DNA of 64,000 nucleotides from Ipomoea triloba (GCF_003576645.1 NC_044920.1:18578529-18642528), one strand, 5' to 3'; shown: positions 33,070 through 44,580, counted from the stretch's first letter. Numbers and translations: made by a program. Notes: generated from the letters alone by a model not told the origin.

Positions 33070-33500
33070 GGAATACAAGTTTGCCTTTTGTGAAAAAAGT
33101 GTTGTTCGAAAAAAGGAGTATTATTGACATCAAGATATAGGAATAAGGGTCAAATACGCTATTCAACTGTACACGAAAATACAATTAGGCCATCGAACTC
33201 AAAAAATACAATTGGGTCCTTGAATAACACAAACTCATGCAATATAACCCAAAATGACCTGCTTACATTAAAGTAAGGTAACATGGTGGTTACCGATTTA
33301 AAAAATACATTTTTAAAATCATTTTAATTAAATTAAAAAATAAAAAACAAGAACTGTCGACCGGAGACTATTCGTCCCAGACCGGCTTTTCTCCATGGCC
33401 AGGGAGATGAAGGAATCTTGAACATAAACTTCGAAACCTACCGTCTCAATGAGCGTCAACAGAAAAAATTCAAGATGTTTGAAATTTGGCTCACCTAACT
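33070..33500. repeat. Dispersed repeat, copy 2 (partner at 3620-4070)
   Basis: Diverged second copy of the 3620-4070 repeat, in the same orientation. Beyond it, 33515-33650 resembles 7975-8110 (intron of the minus-strand gene) and 46740-46840. Confidence 0.55.
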
Positions 33501-34640
33501 TTTCAAATCTAATTTTATTTGGTTTAGCCATTTCCCATACAAGAAGATCTATTCCAGATTTGTGCTAAAACAAAATAAATAAATAACTTCATAAAAGAGA
33601 TAGGTCTATCCCAAGCTTAAACTCCTTAGATCTATGAAAATATTCAGCGCAGTATTGTGTGCGACTTGATTATTTATTACCATTATTTTAAAATTTTTAA
33701 TCAATACAATTGGAATATTGCTGTTATGATGGTATCATGGTATTTTAACAATTGTATTTATTGGCGTCTCATTGATGGGAGAATTTGATTAAGTTCTCAA
33801 ATGGTTATTTTAAAATATTTATTGCAATTAATTCTCATTTATTATAAGGATAATAAAAGTTTCAATTTGGCATTCGTAGAAATTTCGTATCCCATGTTTC
33901 AAAACTATAATGAGTTTCTCAAAAAAAAAAACAAAAACAAAAAAAAAAACAAAAAAAAAAACAAAAACTATAAAGAGTAAGCATATAATTAGTGTGTTTA
34001 CAGCAATGCTACATTGTAGAAAAGTAGTGATGGACCATAACTGCATCCTAGTAGCAATATTTAACTTGAATTCAAATTTACTTTACTATAAGCAGAGCCA
34101 TTTATTTAATTTCTGAATATGAACTTATGAATTATTACATATTAGCACTATTAGAATGGCAAAAAATACACTATTTTCAAGAGAAAGGGATAAAAGGAAG
34201 GGGGAATTTTAATAGTTAATACTACCAATACAATCGCACAATTTCTCAAAATTGTTTGTCAAAACAAAGATATTCATGAGGAAAAAACTAAATCCATGAA
34301 TGAAAAGAAAATTACTTACAATAAACATGGAATCGGGAAATGAAGTGAGGCCTTCTTCGCAGGCGAGAGAATTGAAGGAGCGAGGTCCGCACTCTAATTT
34401 TTAAACTTATCTCTATTCTCCACTTGTCCCGCACTATGAAGGCGGTGGTGTTTGGAGATGGTAGCGTTGGCGATGGTGACCGATGGGGCGAAGGTAGTGG
34501 TGTTTCGCAATGGTGAGAGTTGAGTATGGAGAAGGTGGGCTATGTCGGCTGAAGCTGAAGCTAGGTTAAAATTACTTCATATTAATGTTCATATAACATA
34601 TTAATATGCTTTGTTTTATAAAGGGGAAAAAAATGACTAG
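33501..34640. other. Intergenic; possible isolated first exon on the minus strand
   Basis: Mostly AT-rich, with an A-rich AAAAACA run at 33920-33968. At 34440-34320 the minus strand reads as a GC-rich leader, ATGTTTATT and then GTAAGTAATT, like a first exon with a splice donor. Because the sequence to the left resembles the 5.4-8.7 kb gene's intron, it could be a paralogue fragment. Weak. Confidence 0.3.
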
Positions 34641-34649
34641 TTTTGGTTG

Positions 34650-34985
34650 TGAACATTGTGACGGAAAAAATACCGTCGTTAATTTCGTCGCAAAATTTAT
34701 TCATTTTCAAATAAATTGCTATATTTTTGTCAATAGAATAAATTCCATCGCAATTTTCGTTGTCATTTCGTGATGGAAACTAAATCTGTCGCAATTTCGC
34801 CACAGAACTAAAATCGGTTGCAAATTCGGTCGCGAGTTTTTTACCGCCAAGTTTTTGCGGGTTTTATTTTTTATTTGTGTCAGAATTCACGACGAAATTA
34901 TTTTCTATCGCGATTCTATCGTGAATTTGCAACGGAATTTAATTCAGTCGTGATTCCGTCGCGAATCGCGATTTTTCTTGTAGTG
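34650..34985. mobile_element. CACTA right end with subterminal repeats
   Basis: Ends ATTTTTCTTGTAGTG (reverse complement CACTACAAGAAAAAT, the CACTA terminal repeat) at 34985. The preceding ~330 bp hold many degenerate CCGTCGCGAAT/ATTCGTCGC words in both orientations, the expected subterminal pattern. The left end was not found. Confidence 0.6.
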
Positions 34986-35488
34986 GGGCTTGTGGTTTTA
35001 GTAGATGCATTTTTGTTTTAGGTCTCCCAATTCTTATAATATTATGTGATTATTATGGCTATTTATTGCAATGTTGATGTTTTCCAATATCACAATAACA
35101 ATAGTACAGAAAAGCTAATTGGTGTATGTTTGAGGAAGAAAAAATGGACGCCTTTTATAATGATGCTAATAACCCATGACAGACTTTAGGCATCTGTTTC
35201 TCACAGATGCCTATTAACAGGCGTCTGTTTCAGTTATGAAACATACGCCTAAACTTTATTATTTTTTAAACTTTAAAAGCAATAGGTAATTATTTTCAGC
35301 AAAAAAACAAACACTTCTTTTCTTTATTATTTTTTTAATGTACGTAGTTTCTATATATAAAAATCTTATATATTAGTACTAATTTTTTTTATGAGTACTA
35401 ATGACCTATTGAGACTTGCCATTTGAGAGAGCCACAGTGCCATCGAGTTACTTGGCATACTAATACGAAACTTAACATTATGAAAAAT
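34986..35488. other. Intergenic with a small inverted-repeat patch
   Basis: No gene. At 35186-35275, AGGCATCTGT...ACAGATGCCT and GGCGTCTGTTTC...GAAACATACGCC form nested inverted repeats, possibly the remains of a small DNA transposon. Confidence 0.4.
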
Positions 35489-35765
35489 CACTACTACAAA
35501 ATTGACCATATAAATATAACTTTACACTACCCTATTAAAAAGAGGTGTAGTGCATTCTTCAAATTAAAAAAAAAAAAAAAAAACTACTTTAATTAAGCGA
35601 CACCCACAAAAAGCTGGTGCCGGGGAAAGTTAATTATTGTTTTAATAATTGACTTTCCGCGGCACCAGTCTGCGTAGGTTCTACGGAAAGTAATTATTAA
35701 AATAATGATTTAATTTTACGTGTCACCCGCTCCACAGGTGCCGCGCAAAGTCGGTCGACCTCCCA
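35489..35765 (+). mobile_element. CACTA-like left end
   Basis: CACTACTACAAAATTG at 35489, with the following ~270 bp containing paired words such as GACTTTCCGCGGCACC and GGTGCCGCGCAAAGTC in both orientations. No matching right end was found up to 43 kb. It may be the carrier of the gene fragments to its right (see 35770-40716), but that is inference. Confidence 0.4.
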
Positions 35766-35769
35766 CCCT

Positions 35770-36230
35770 CGATCTAGGAACGAAGTTCGCCTTGGCCACA
35801 CTTATCTTAGCGAAATTTTAGACGATTCTCCTAATCTCCTCCACGCTTTCCGTTCGCCTCCACCTCAGATCTGGGATTGTCGTTCCTCCGCCGTCGCCTT
35901 CTTCTTCACCGCGGAAACTCCATTATCGCCATTTTCGTCGAAAGCAGTCTGCAGCCACGCCGTAACGCCACCACGCAGAGTTGCCACCAGCCTGGTACGC
36001 CACGTCTACCCGGAGTCGCCACCAGCCACGCTGACTCGCCGCTCTGTCGCCGTCGACTCCAGATCTGCTGCCAACGCCATTGCCTCCGCCGCCGCGTTTG
36101 AGGAGAGCCGCTGCCATCACCGCCATTGTCGTCAACTCCCAGAGCTGCCGACGCCGCCATTGCTTCAGATCTGCTGCCGACGCCATTGCTCACCGGTCTC
36201 CGCCGCTCACTACCGCCGCTGCTGAGACGG
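35770..36230 (+). other. GC-rich leader-like exon ending in a splice donor
   Basis: A 460-bp island of strong C/G bias (CCGCC, GCCGCC, CCAGATCTGCTGCC repeated) in otherwise AT-rich DNA, ending GAGACG/GTAAGTTTTTTT. It looks like the 5' leader and first exon of a plant gene. Several overlapping open frames exist on both strands but none is convincing as protein. Confidence 0.35.
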
Positions 36231-37329
36231 TAAGTTTTTTTTTTTTTTTTTTTTTTGTATTTCATTTATTTGTTATTTATTTATTTATTTTATTTATTTC
36301 CTTTTATTTGTGATTTATTTCAAATATTATAGCAAAATTAATTTGGTGAATTAAATTGGATGAAAAGGTGACATTAGGGAAGGAACACAGAGGGTAGGAT
36401 TAAAGGTGGTCACACTCGATGGCCATGAAGGGCTTTTTGCTTCCAACAAAATCTCCACGTGAAGAGTTTGATATTTGTTAATCTGAATGTGATTTCTTTT
36501 TTTCTCTCTTTTTGTTAGATAGAATGCATGAATTATAATTAATTTCTTTAGGATTACTAGTTAATGATTTGACCGACTAGTGCTTGTTCTAACTAGATTT
36601 GGAGCTTGTAGGAGACTTCAAATTTGCTATACTGATTTGAGTTGGTGAATTTCAGTTATCTATCACCATTTGCAAATGAGGGGTTGTGTTTGAGAGATCA
36701 GATGGTGTACAGAATCACTTCATCTGATGATATCTCAGGTTAATTTGGAATTGGTGTCCTAGAAATTCTAGGCTAGAAATAAATTCTAATTTACTAATTT
36801 TTCTCTAGCTAAAACTCTTCTGATCTTGCAGGTTGAAGAGGTCAAAACATGGTTTGAGGAGAGACTGATAGCTTAAATGGTACTGTGATGTCATTATGAA
36901 AGAGGCAAACATGACTTGCATTTCATTCAGTTTGTGTCTTTTGGACTTAATGTTTTATATAACTTAATCTGGAGTTTGCAAACTGCAGATGAACTTTTTT
37001 TGACTACTTGCAGTGATGAAATAATTTAGACATTGCTTCAAAAGCTTGCAGTTACAGATCCTCCTTTCACTTTGACGGTTTGACCCCACTTTAGCCACTA
37101 AATATAGATTGTTTCTTGCACAATCACTTTCTAACTGTCATATTTCAGATTTAGAAGTATAACTGTAGTGTCAGATGGCTAGATAATTTGCTGTAAACAT
37201 GTAAAATACTGTAGAAGTAACTTCATCGCATCTATTCTAAATCCTTAGAACGTTACATGCTGTGATAATCTCATTCTGTTTAGTTACATGTTTTCAGATA
37301 GTGGTATATTTGTTTTAAGGGAGAAATTC
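36231..37329. other. Intron-like stretch with unidentified exon-like patches
   Basis: Follows the splice donor at 36231. Around 36832 an acceptor (CTTGCAG) precedes a short open stretch (VEEVKTWFEERLIA). Nothing identifiable. Confidence 0.3.
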
Positions 37330-37423
37330 ATGCGCTTGCCTCTAAAGATGGAGGCTCTAGAAGTTGTTCTTTCTCAAGCACTTGGCCAAGCAAGGCCTAT
37401 TACTGATTTTCTACATGAGAATG
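37330..37423 (+). other. Unidentified exon-like segment
   Basis: From ATG 37330 the frame reads MRLPLKMEALEVVLSQALG, continues QARPITDFLHEN, and then meets GTAAAATT, a possible donor. GC content is higher than its surroundings. I cannot name the protein. It lies upstream of the DRG fragment on the same strand, but is not part of the DRG family as I know it. Confidence 0.3.
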
Positions 37424-37686
37424 GTAAAATTATGAATGGCTTTAATTATCTTTGTACCCTATACTAGAAATTTTATAATTCATGAATGGCTTAATGTCTG
37501 TCTTCTAACACTAAACTGCATGTCAATGTTATGTTTTGTACTATTATTTAATTCTCTACATGAGGGATGATTTTTATTAATCTTGCAGTGATATGTAATG
37601 CTTTAAAATTATGTTTTCGTTATTGATGATTTATTGGCTTTAATTTACTGCTATATTTACAATCTTCGGTAACCAAGAAAACCATA

Positions 37687-37768
37687 GAGTGAAGGGCACG
37701 GTAAATCTTAACAAGGGAGTTGGAACTTGGAAGCTGTGGGTCTTCGTTTAAATAAGAGACCACCTCAG
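37687..37768 (+). pseudogene. DRG GTPase exon fragment
   Basis: Encodes EAVGLRLNKRPPQ followed by a splice donor (CAG/GTAATT). This is a diagnostic stretch of developmentally regulated GTP-binding (DRG) proteins, whose usual text here is close to SEGHRQILTKELEAVGLRLN. Before it, SEGH and LTRELE can be read in other frames: one base is missing after GGGCAC, and about 7 bases (CTTGGAA) are duplicated in front of GCTGTGGG. It is one broken exon only. DRGs are cytoplasmic translation-associated GTPases. Confidence 0.7.
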
Positions 37769-37944
37769 GTAATTTATTTCCATAGTTGTGACACCTTTTT
37801 TTCTCTAGATATGTTTGGTATCTCTTATTCTCTTATACCCTATAAATGTACGCAAATTATATTGTGGACCATGATCATAGCTGATACTGCAGTTGTGTTG
37901 AACGGATACTGCAGTTGTGTTGAAAGGAAACTGCAGTTGCACAG

Positions 37945-38040
37945 AACTTTTTGGGCTTCCAGATGACCTCAATGCAAGCCTTTTCAGGATTTTCATTCTT
38001 CTTTGTCATCCATAAATTGCGGCCAGAACTTTTGTATCTC
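37945..38040 (-). pseudogene. RRP46-like exon 2, frameshifted
   Basis: After an acceptor (TGCTTTAG) the minus strand reads GDTKVLAAIYG, then in another frame TKKNENPEKACIEVIWKPK. These are consecutive parts of plant exosome subunit RRP46. The four residues normally between them (PKAG in the family) are lost by a net 10-bp deletion, which breaks the frame. Downstream the sequence becomes a short repeat with AACTGCAGT and is not recognisable. Confidence 0.75.
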
Positions 38041-38684
38041 CTAAAGCAGTCCAGTACAAAACAATTCGACTTATCAATTCCACACTAAACCCAACAAAAA
38101 TAAACAACCATATGAACAGAGGAATCTTGTCAAGGATCCCCACATGCAAAGCATGGTAAGCCTTGCAGAAAATGGTCATCATGTTTGTGACAAATGTTCA
38201 TTGCTACCACAAAAAACGTTAACCAGTTTAAAGTTCATTACATTTTATATGAATTGCACACCAAATGCTGCCATTGTGTAAATAGTGTTCATCCAAACTC
38301 AAATAGCTATGTGACTATGGTGTTCACTGTATAACAACTGATATAAATCACCCAGTAACCATTTTAAAGAACTCATGTTCCATAACACTCAGATTAAATA
38401 TACTCTAAACGCACAAATATCAGAGATACTGAGGAAGAGTATAAATCTGTAAGAAAATCAAATGCATTCCTTTTCTATTTTCACAGCTTCTTTAGAAGCA
38501 CAGGTATAAAAAATCCGAAATTATGGAAAATAAAAATCAGGAGCACAAATTCATTAATTGCCGGAACTGCCCAGATATATAGAATTGATTGGGGGTTTGG
38601 CAAGAAATTAAGCTGAGGATTGGATGATGATTAAGAGTCTCAGAGTAAATGGCTGCAAATTAGGAAAAAGGGTTAGAAATATAC

Positions 38685-38790
38685 CTTGGGACCAACTGGC
38701 AGAGCCATGGGCACGTTTGAGGACGCCTCGGGAGCAAGCCAGCGGCCTGAGCTGGTTCGCCGTTCGACCATCAACTCTGTCTATCTCCAT
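38685..38790 (-). pseudogene. RRP46-like exon 1 (exosome subunit)
   Basis: Starts MEIDRVDGRTANQLRPLACS and ends HGSASWSQG at a donor (CCAAG/GTATAT) in phase 1, exactly matching the phase of exon 2 at 38040. RRP46 is an RNase PH-fold subunit of the nuclear and cytoplasmic RNA exosome. A leader precedes the ATG up to about 38885. Exon 1 is intact, but exon 2 is frameshifted and later exons are absent, so this is a fragment of a gene, probably captured or duplicated. Confidence 0.8.
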
Positions 38791-38885
38791 CTCGAGTAGG
38801 TAGTGAAAGTGTGAAACTCTGAATTTCAATGTTAATAGTTCGAGGTTTAGTCAGAGCTTTGAACAACGGACAGGAGGGAAGAGTT

Positions 38886-39130
38886 TTTTTTTTTTTAACA
38901 TAAAACGTTTACATCAATGATCAATGAAATGGTAAACCATCCCTTACAGTCCGACATAGAAACAACTTTTCTAACTATACTATAGAAAACTTGAATCGCA
39001 GACTGTTTCATAACTATGAAACTATGTTCCTTCAGGGAGCTTAAAGTTTCATCAAAGATCTGGGTCTTCGTCATCATTCTTTTTTGCTCGTCCAAAATAA
39101 GATCAACACTTGTCGAAACCAAGTTAAATG
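38886..39130 (-). other. Short minus-strand sequence with poly-A tail
   Basis: On the minus strand an open stretch (TKTQIFDETLSSLKEHSF and onward) ends in TTTTATGTT followed by A12 (38886-38897 as T on plus), abutting the RRP46 leader. The tail suggests a retroposed 3' end (LINE or processed transcript). Not identified. Confidence 0.3.
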
Positions 39131-39419
39131 ATTTATGCTAATGAAAATGAAAAGCTCGTGAAAGTAACTAGAGGAAAAATGCTCGTGAAACTAACGAGAG
39201 GAAAACACAATAATAGAGAAAATAAAAAGTGGGTAAAGTCAAAGTAGGGTTTGGAATCAAGACTACCAACACAAACCCCAATATATACCTACTATTATTT
39301 TATTCAAAGCCAACAATTTACAAAATAAATTTTAATAGCTCCTCTTTTTTTTTCATAGCTACTTGTTTTTAGCCAACAAATCTTCTTCCTACAGCAGCTC
39401 AGAACCAGCCTAAATACTG

Positions 39420-39720
39420 TGAAAATAAAATAAATTATCATTTATATTATTCCTTGTAATTACTATGGTAATTAAGAAATTAATTGTATATATTTGTATA
39501 ATTGACAAATAATTATTATGTTAATTAAACTAATAATTATACAAATATTAGTATATTTAAAATTAAACATGAATAGTTCGATTTATTTTTATAATAATTA
39601 CAATTAATTCATTCAGAGAATGATGGGGAAAAAATAAAGGTATATGATAAAAAGGAATATACTTGGTATAAAAGTATAATTGTACAAATATTATTATAAT
39701 TGAGTAATAATAATTTCACG
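39420..39720. repeat. AT-rich dispersed repeat, copy 1 (partner at 45610-46260)
   Basis: Shares TTATTATGTTAATTAA, AATTAAACATG and TTATTTTTATAATAATTACA with 45610-46260. The second copy is interrupted by a LINE at about 45790-46150; this copy shows the uninterrupted site. Confidence 0.65.
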
Positions 39721-40063
39721 CAAAGGCAGAGATTATGAATGTTCTATGGAGATCTCTATGGACCTTTATACCACAACGTCTTGATGTTCAAAACTGGTCA
39801 TTCTTCTCTTCAATTTATCTGTTATAAGTTTCCGATGTCATACTAATTCCGTACCAAATTAGCATACTTGCCTTGATGCTTTCATTTCTTAATTATGTCT
39901 TTTAGTCCTTAAATTCATAAGTTTAATTGTTTTGTAAAGCAATTCTTTAGGCTTAATAGAGGCATAGGATATAGAGATAGAAGAAATCATGTCTGAAATG
40001 AATTTTTAACATTGATAAGATATGTATGCTTGTTGTGTTTCTAAATGAACACAATTTTGAAGG
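39721..40063. other. Intergenic, no feature seen
   Basis: AT-rich, no open frame; immediately left of the exostosin fragment and possibly its decayed intron. Confidence 0.4.
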
Positions 40064-40716
40064 AGCTATGAGCTTATGGAGCAAAAGCATAAAGTGTTTA
40101 TCTACAAGGATGGGGAAAAACCAATCTTCCATTCATGGTTCTTGAAGCTATTAAATGAGAAGCCAACAAGCATTTTGTTACAGAAGTTCCAAGTGAAGCA
40201 CACTTGTTTTACTTGCAGCTTTCAGTTCAAGGCTGCTGGAGTTGACATTTAAGTGCCGCATTCTCATAGTCGCCAAAACCTTTTAGATTACATGAAGAAC
40301 TGCGTGGCCTCGCTTATTGGGGAGTACCCTTTCTGGAACAGGACTAATGGAGAAGATCATCCATGACCTTTTGCATGGCTCTGATACCAAATTAAAGCAT
40401 GTGCTCCATCTCAACTAAAAGGTTAAGCTATAGTTGAACTGCACATATTATATTTATGCTCACACTTCGTATTGCATAAAAATTCATGTTTTTGATGCCA
40501 TTAAGAATTATGTTTACGTTTCATGGCTCTGATGAAACATTACTTTTACAGGCCCCAGCTGAAACGAGAGGCAAAATGCTGAATTGCATAAGGGGCCTCT
40601 GCAATATAATGCTTATATAAGAACTGGCTCTGTTATAGGAAAGGATGTGTCGTTGCCAACAACCTAAGTTCGTTCAGCGAAGAATCCTCGCAATGACATT
40701 GGTGGCGAGCCTTCTT
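40064..40716 (+). pseudogene. Exostosin-family (GT47) glycosyltransferase pseudogene
   Basis: Block 1 (40064-40375): SYELMEQKHKVFIYKDGEKP and IFHS, then in shifted frames EAHLFYL, VPHSHSRQNLLDYMKN and YPFWNRTNG. Block 2 (from about 40551 after TTTTACAG): APAETRGKMLNCIRGLCN, then VIGKDVSLPTT and VRSAKNPRNDIGGEP. These follow the order of conserved segments in plant GT47 exostosin proteins (Golgi glycosyltransferases of cell-wall polysaccharides), for example VY.YKDG..PIFH and GKDVSLPETYVR. There are several stops and frameshifts, and the HDWAP segment is split between blocks. Not functional. Confidence 0.75.
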
Positions 40717-40939
40717 GTTTGCATATGATTCTTCACTCGGTTTGGTACAACAGAGTTTTTCGTACGAGATCCTCCTCAAATATTGTGCAGATAATTTTAG
40801 CAGTTCTTAGGATTGTAGAAGATTTATAGATTAAGACATATAGGGAACATACAAGAAAATAGACAAATCTGATTCTTCATACTATTAGAAGGCTATTAAG
40901 TTCATACTATTGCTTGTTTGCATTGCATTTGCTGCATTA

Positions 40940-41535
40940 GAGGGCAGTCGAGGGCTAGCATGATCGAGAAGAGCCTGTCAACATAGCCATAGACGACTGC
41001 CTAACAAACCAATTACCGAGTTTTCATAGCTACAATGATTGCTGTAATGCTGATAACCATTAGTAGGGCGTTAGGCAAGTCATCCTTGGCTACAAAACGA
41101 GGCGTTTCTCTTCACGAGAGGCCTCTCTACCGTTATAACCACTCATCATTTCCCAATACCATGTAGATTGTTGCTGTTTCAGTAGAGAGAAGAGGACTGG
41201 CATGATCTAGAAGAGCCTATCGGGTAGCTAAGGACAACTGCCTAGCAAACCAAACACGCGGTTTGGAAGAGCGCTAAGCGCTAGGCAAGTCATCCTTGGC
41301 TACAAAACGAGGCATTTCTCTTCATGAGAGGCCTCTCTACCATTGTTTCCCAAATACCATGTAGATTGTTGCTGTTTCAGTAGAGAGAAGAGGACTGGCA
41401 TGATCGAGAAGAGCCTATCGGGTAGCTAAGAACAACTGCCTAGCAAACCAAACACGCGGTTTGGAAGAGCGCTAAGCGCTAGGCAAGTCATCCTTGGCTA
41501 CTAAACGAGGCGTTTCTCTTCATGCAAGGCCACTC
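40940..41535. repeat. ~200-bp tandem repeat, three copies
   Basis: The phrase AGGCAAGTCATCCTTGGCTA occurs three times at spacings of about 210 and 198 bp, each followed by AAACGAGGC and TTTCTCTTCA, and preceded by ATGATC(G/T)AGAAGAGCC and GACAACTGCC-like words. The first copy is the most diverged; the second and third are almost identical and contain GAGCGCTAAGCGCTAGG. No coding potential. Confidence 0.85.
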
Positions 41536-42439
41536 TTTCTTGTTATCCCTTCACCATCTTGTGTGTTCTGATGGAAAATTGTTGCACAAAACTGTATTTA
41601 TAGTGATCTGAAACTGACACTTCAGCCAAGTTGACTACTTTTCTGCTCTTATCATCTCTGCACATGCTCTAATTCCATATGAATATATGCCTTCAAGTTG
41701 AGCTCTGCAACGGCCATATCTAGCGCGTGCTCACGAAAAACAATTGACATTTTTGTGTTGAAATCTGTTAAGAGTCCTATATAACAAATATAATAGAGAA
41801 CGTATGAGTTTATAATGTCATAAGTTAGACTAGCTAATTGATTGGATTCAATCTTTTAGTATGGTTTGACCTATGTGCATTATAACCTAGTTGAGTGACC
41901 TTGACCTGTGGCAGATAGCTTAGACACACAAATATCTCATAAATGACAAAAAACAATGGAAGGTTGTAAAATCATGAGTTCTAGCTCACTAGCCGCTTGT
42001 TGAATCTTTGAAAGTTCATCACATTTGTGAAGGATGTTCACTGTAATTGCTATGGATATTCATCATGCTCATTGTTTTTTTAAAGTAATTATTTGTTTGC
42101 TGGTTTTACAGTAATGTTTCACAACGTTTTTTGAATAATGTTTATTGGTGGTCATATTACTGTGTGAGATGATGAGGTTCATATTATCTTCACTTTGGTT
42201 CCCCACAAAATGCTTCTTTGCATTCTTCAATAAGCATTTATGAATTTTAAGTTGACATTCCCCATTCCTTCAACTATGGATAAGGGATATATTCCTACTT
42301 GGACATATATTGCAGGACCAAGAATAATTTATAGACAAGGCAACTTTGGCTTTGCGTCAAAACTTGGGGTTGGATTTAGGATAATCCAACCAATTTGGTC
42401 ATGACTAGGATAACAAGGCAGGGTTTACTCTGCGGACAC
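41536..42439. other. Intergenic, no feature seen
   Basis: About 900 bp of moderately AT-rich DNA without open frames or recognisable repeats, apart from the short inverted pair GGTTGGATTTAGGATAATCC near 42370. Confidence 0.4.
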
Positions 42440-42552
42440 CCTCGAATAGTAAGCCTAAGAAAGTCAACATTGCCCCCACTGAGGCTCGAACCTATAACCT
42501 CCCACTTGGGCGAATTACTTCATGCCGCTTAACCACAAGGCCTTTGGCATAT
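42440..42552 (-). mobile_element. tRNA-derived SINE, 5' part
   Basis: The minus strand reads TGGTTAAGCGGCATGAAGT (RNA polymerase III A box) and then GGTTCGAGCCTCAGTGG (B box). The same family occurs at 43676, 46660 and 49283. It is too degenerate and too short to be a tRNA gene. The 3' half is missing here. Confidence 0.6.
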
Positions 42553-43270
42553 GAAGACTCTAATTAATGTTTAAAAAAAACAAAAAACAAATCAAGATTT
42601 TATGTCAAATGAGATTTATGCTGACCCTAGTAAATTTAATCCTTGCAAAATACTATAAATTATTGACAAATTAAGAAGATAAATTTGGAAATTGGGTATA
42701 AATCCCAAGGTATTACGAAGAAATCATGATCATGACATAGGCTAAATTATATTATTGAACATTGAGAAACGTTCATTCTTAATATACCAAATGCTCATTT
42801 TTAGGTAGTACATTAAAAATTAAATTAAAAGTGAGCTTGTAGTATCTAAAAACATAATAAATGTGAATGAAGGTTTTACCCCTCATTTATGTTCGTTTTT
42901 TCCGTTAAGTTTTTTTTTTTTTTTTGTACATTATGCTATAAAAGTTGTATTACATAATATTTTGGACAAATATACCCCTACCGTTATAACTTCCGTTATC
43001 TTTTCCACTATCGTTACTATGCACATGCATCCACCATATATTTTCTTATCTTCTTCAATAATAATAATAATAATAATAATAATATACACATTAAATATTA
43101 GACTTATATGTTGGTTATTTTTTAAAATATAAATATCCAATTTATAAAATATTTTACATTATTATTATTATTATTATTTACTATATTAAAATTTAAATAA
43201 ATTTAAAATTTTAATACAAAATAATAATATTGGGCACATATTTTTTGCGCATCGCGCATAAGAAAAAGTA
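42553..43270. other. AT-rich intergenic with (ATA)n runs
   Basis: Contains poly-T (42909-42925), (AAT)n at 43056-43082 and (TTA)n at 43160-43180. No gene. Confidence 0.5.
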
Positions 43271-43425
43271 GTATTAAAAATAAACCTTGTGATAAGGAAT
43301 ATTTCCTAGGCTTGCTTACCTATACGTACCGCAAACCTGCTTGGTATATTAAAAATAAACCTTGTGATAATAAGGAATATTTCCTTGTCTTGCTTACTTA
43401 TACCTACCGCATACATGCTCGGTAT
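43270..43425. repeat. ~75-bp tandem duplication
   Basis: ATTAAAAATAAACCTTGTGA...TTGCTTACCTATACGTACCGC occurs at about 43272 and again at about 43348, with a few changes. Confidence 0.8.
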
Positions 43426-43610
43426 TCGGTTAAGTTATCGAGAAGAACTATTCTCCACCATTACCGACCTTAAAGTCGATCAACCTGACCTGAGATAAAG
43501 GACCGAGCAAGAGCTTAGCTAGCGGCAGTATTTTCCTGCCTTGAGATCTGCCCCGACCACCTTAGAGCGGGATGAACCATCTGATCCTCTCCACTTAGAA
43601 AACTAAGCCA

Positions 43611-43612
<2 letters not shown>

Positions 43613-43642
<30 letters not shown>

Positions 43643-43643
43643 N

Positions 43644-43675
<32 letters not shown>
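43613..43675. repeat. (TA)n microsatellite with one N
   Basis: TA run broken by a single N at 43643, probably an unresolved repeat length in the assembly. Ends in poly-T that belongs to the SINE to the right. Confidence 0.9.
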
Positions 43676-43691
<16 letters not shown>

Positions 43692-43805
43692 GAGTACTAC
43701 TGATTCTGTTACAATGTAGTATCTGTTCATAGCTACTTTCTCAACCTACTGAAGCACAACGAGTCAAGAGTTGCCTCCACTGAGGCTCGAACCCACTCCC
43801 ATCAT
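43676..43805 (-). mobile_element. tRNA-derived SINE (truncated)
   Basis: From left to right: poly-T tail, GAGTACTACTGATTCTGTTA, AGCTACTTTCTCAACCTACT, GAAGCACAACGAGTCAAGAG, CACTGAGGCTCGAACCCACT. It is the minus-strand 3' part of the same SINE family as 49283-49416, ending at the B box. The 5' part is replaced by TATG-type simple repeats. Confidence 0.65.
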
Positions 43806-44572
43806 CCATATATATGTATGTATGTATATATATATATGTATGTATGTGTATATATATGTATGTATGTATCAAAAGATAAAATTGATGGATGGACAAGAGG
43901 CGTAGCAAGAAGCTAAAAGGTAATTCCTTCAAATCTTAGGATCAACATTTTGTTTTGAAAAGAAAATAAAGAATATTTGAGAAGAAGAATATTAACCAAT
44001 GAGTTAATATGGATCAAGGGTTAGAATATTGAGCATGAACATCAAGGTTTAATGTTTGAACCCTTATATGATCTATTTATTTTTGAAGCCATCAGGATGA
44101 TCAAAATTCAAAACAAATACAAACTGGAATGGAAATCTCACGTCCCCTGGGATAATAATTCAAAAATTCAATATTAATTTTTGGAGGCAAAATTCGAATT
44201 AATCTGATGAAGACCAACTTGGAGCTGTCGTTGAATTTTTTGGTGATATAATTTATGCTCAAGCAAGAATCACCGGAGGAAATATTTTGAAGAGATCAAC
44301 TTGACATATCAGAAGAAGAATTTGCAAAGTCAAGTGTTCACACTTGAAAAGTCAAAATTGGTGGCTATCTTGATAAGAAAATTCAATTCAAGATCTGTTG
44401 AAGACAATTGGACGAATGGGCTACCTACAATTTGAGTAAAGACAAAGGCCAATTTCAAATTCATCTGACACAGGCCATGAAGAGCTGCTCATCAAGTTGG
44501 CAAATTATTTCAAGATTCAAAATGGACGATCAGGTTTGATAGATCCACAATGGGTAGATAGCTTCTTCAAGC

Positions 44573-44580
44573 TATAAATA
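44573..44580 (+). promoter_or_regulatory. TATA box of the SIRE-type LTR remnant
   Basis: TATAAATA in AAGCTATAAATACCCATGAA, with a CT/CA-rich stretch after it, as expected around an LTR transcription start. Confidence 0.5.

Noticed and set aside
35877..36313. Several overlapping frames on both strands
   Set aside because: Caused by strong C/G bias in the leader-like island; the splice donor at 36231 makes long continuous coding unlikely.
42440..42552. Possible tRNA genes at this site and at 43676, 46656 and 49283
   Set aside because: A and B boxes are present but no cloverleaf can be made, and the copies share a non-tRNA 3' body and tails: they are SINEs.
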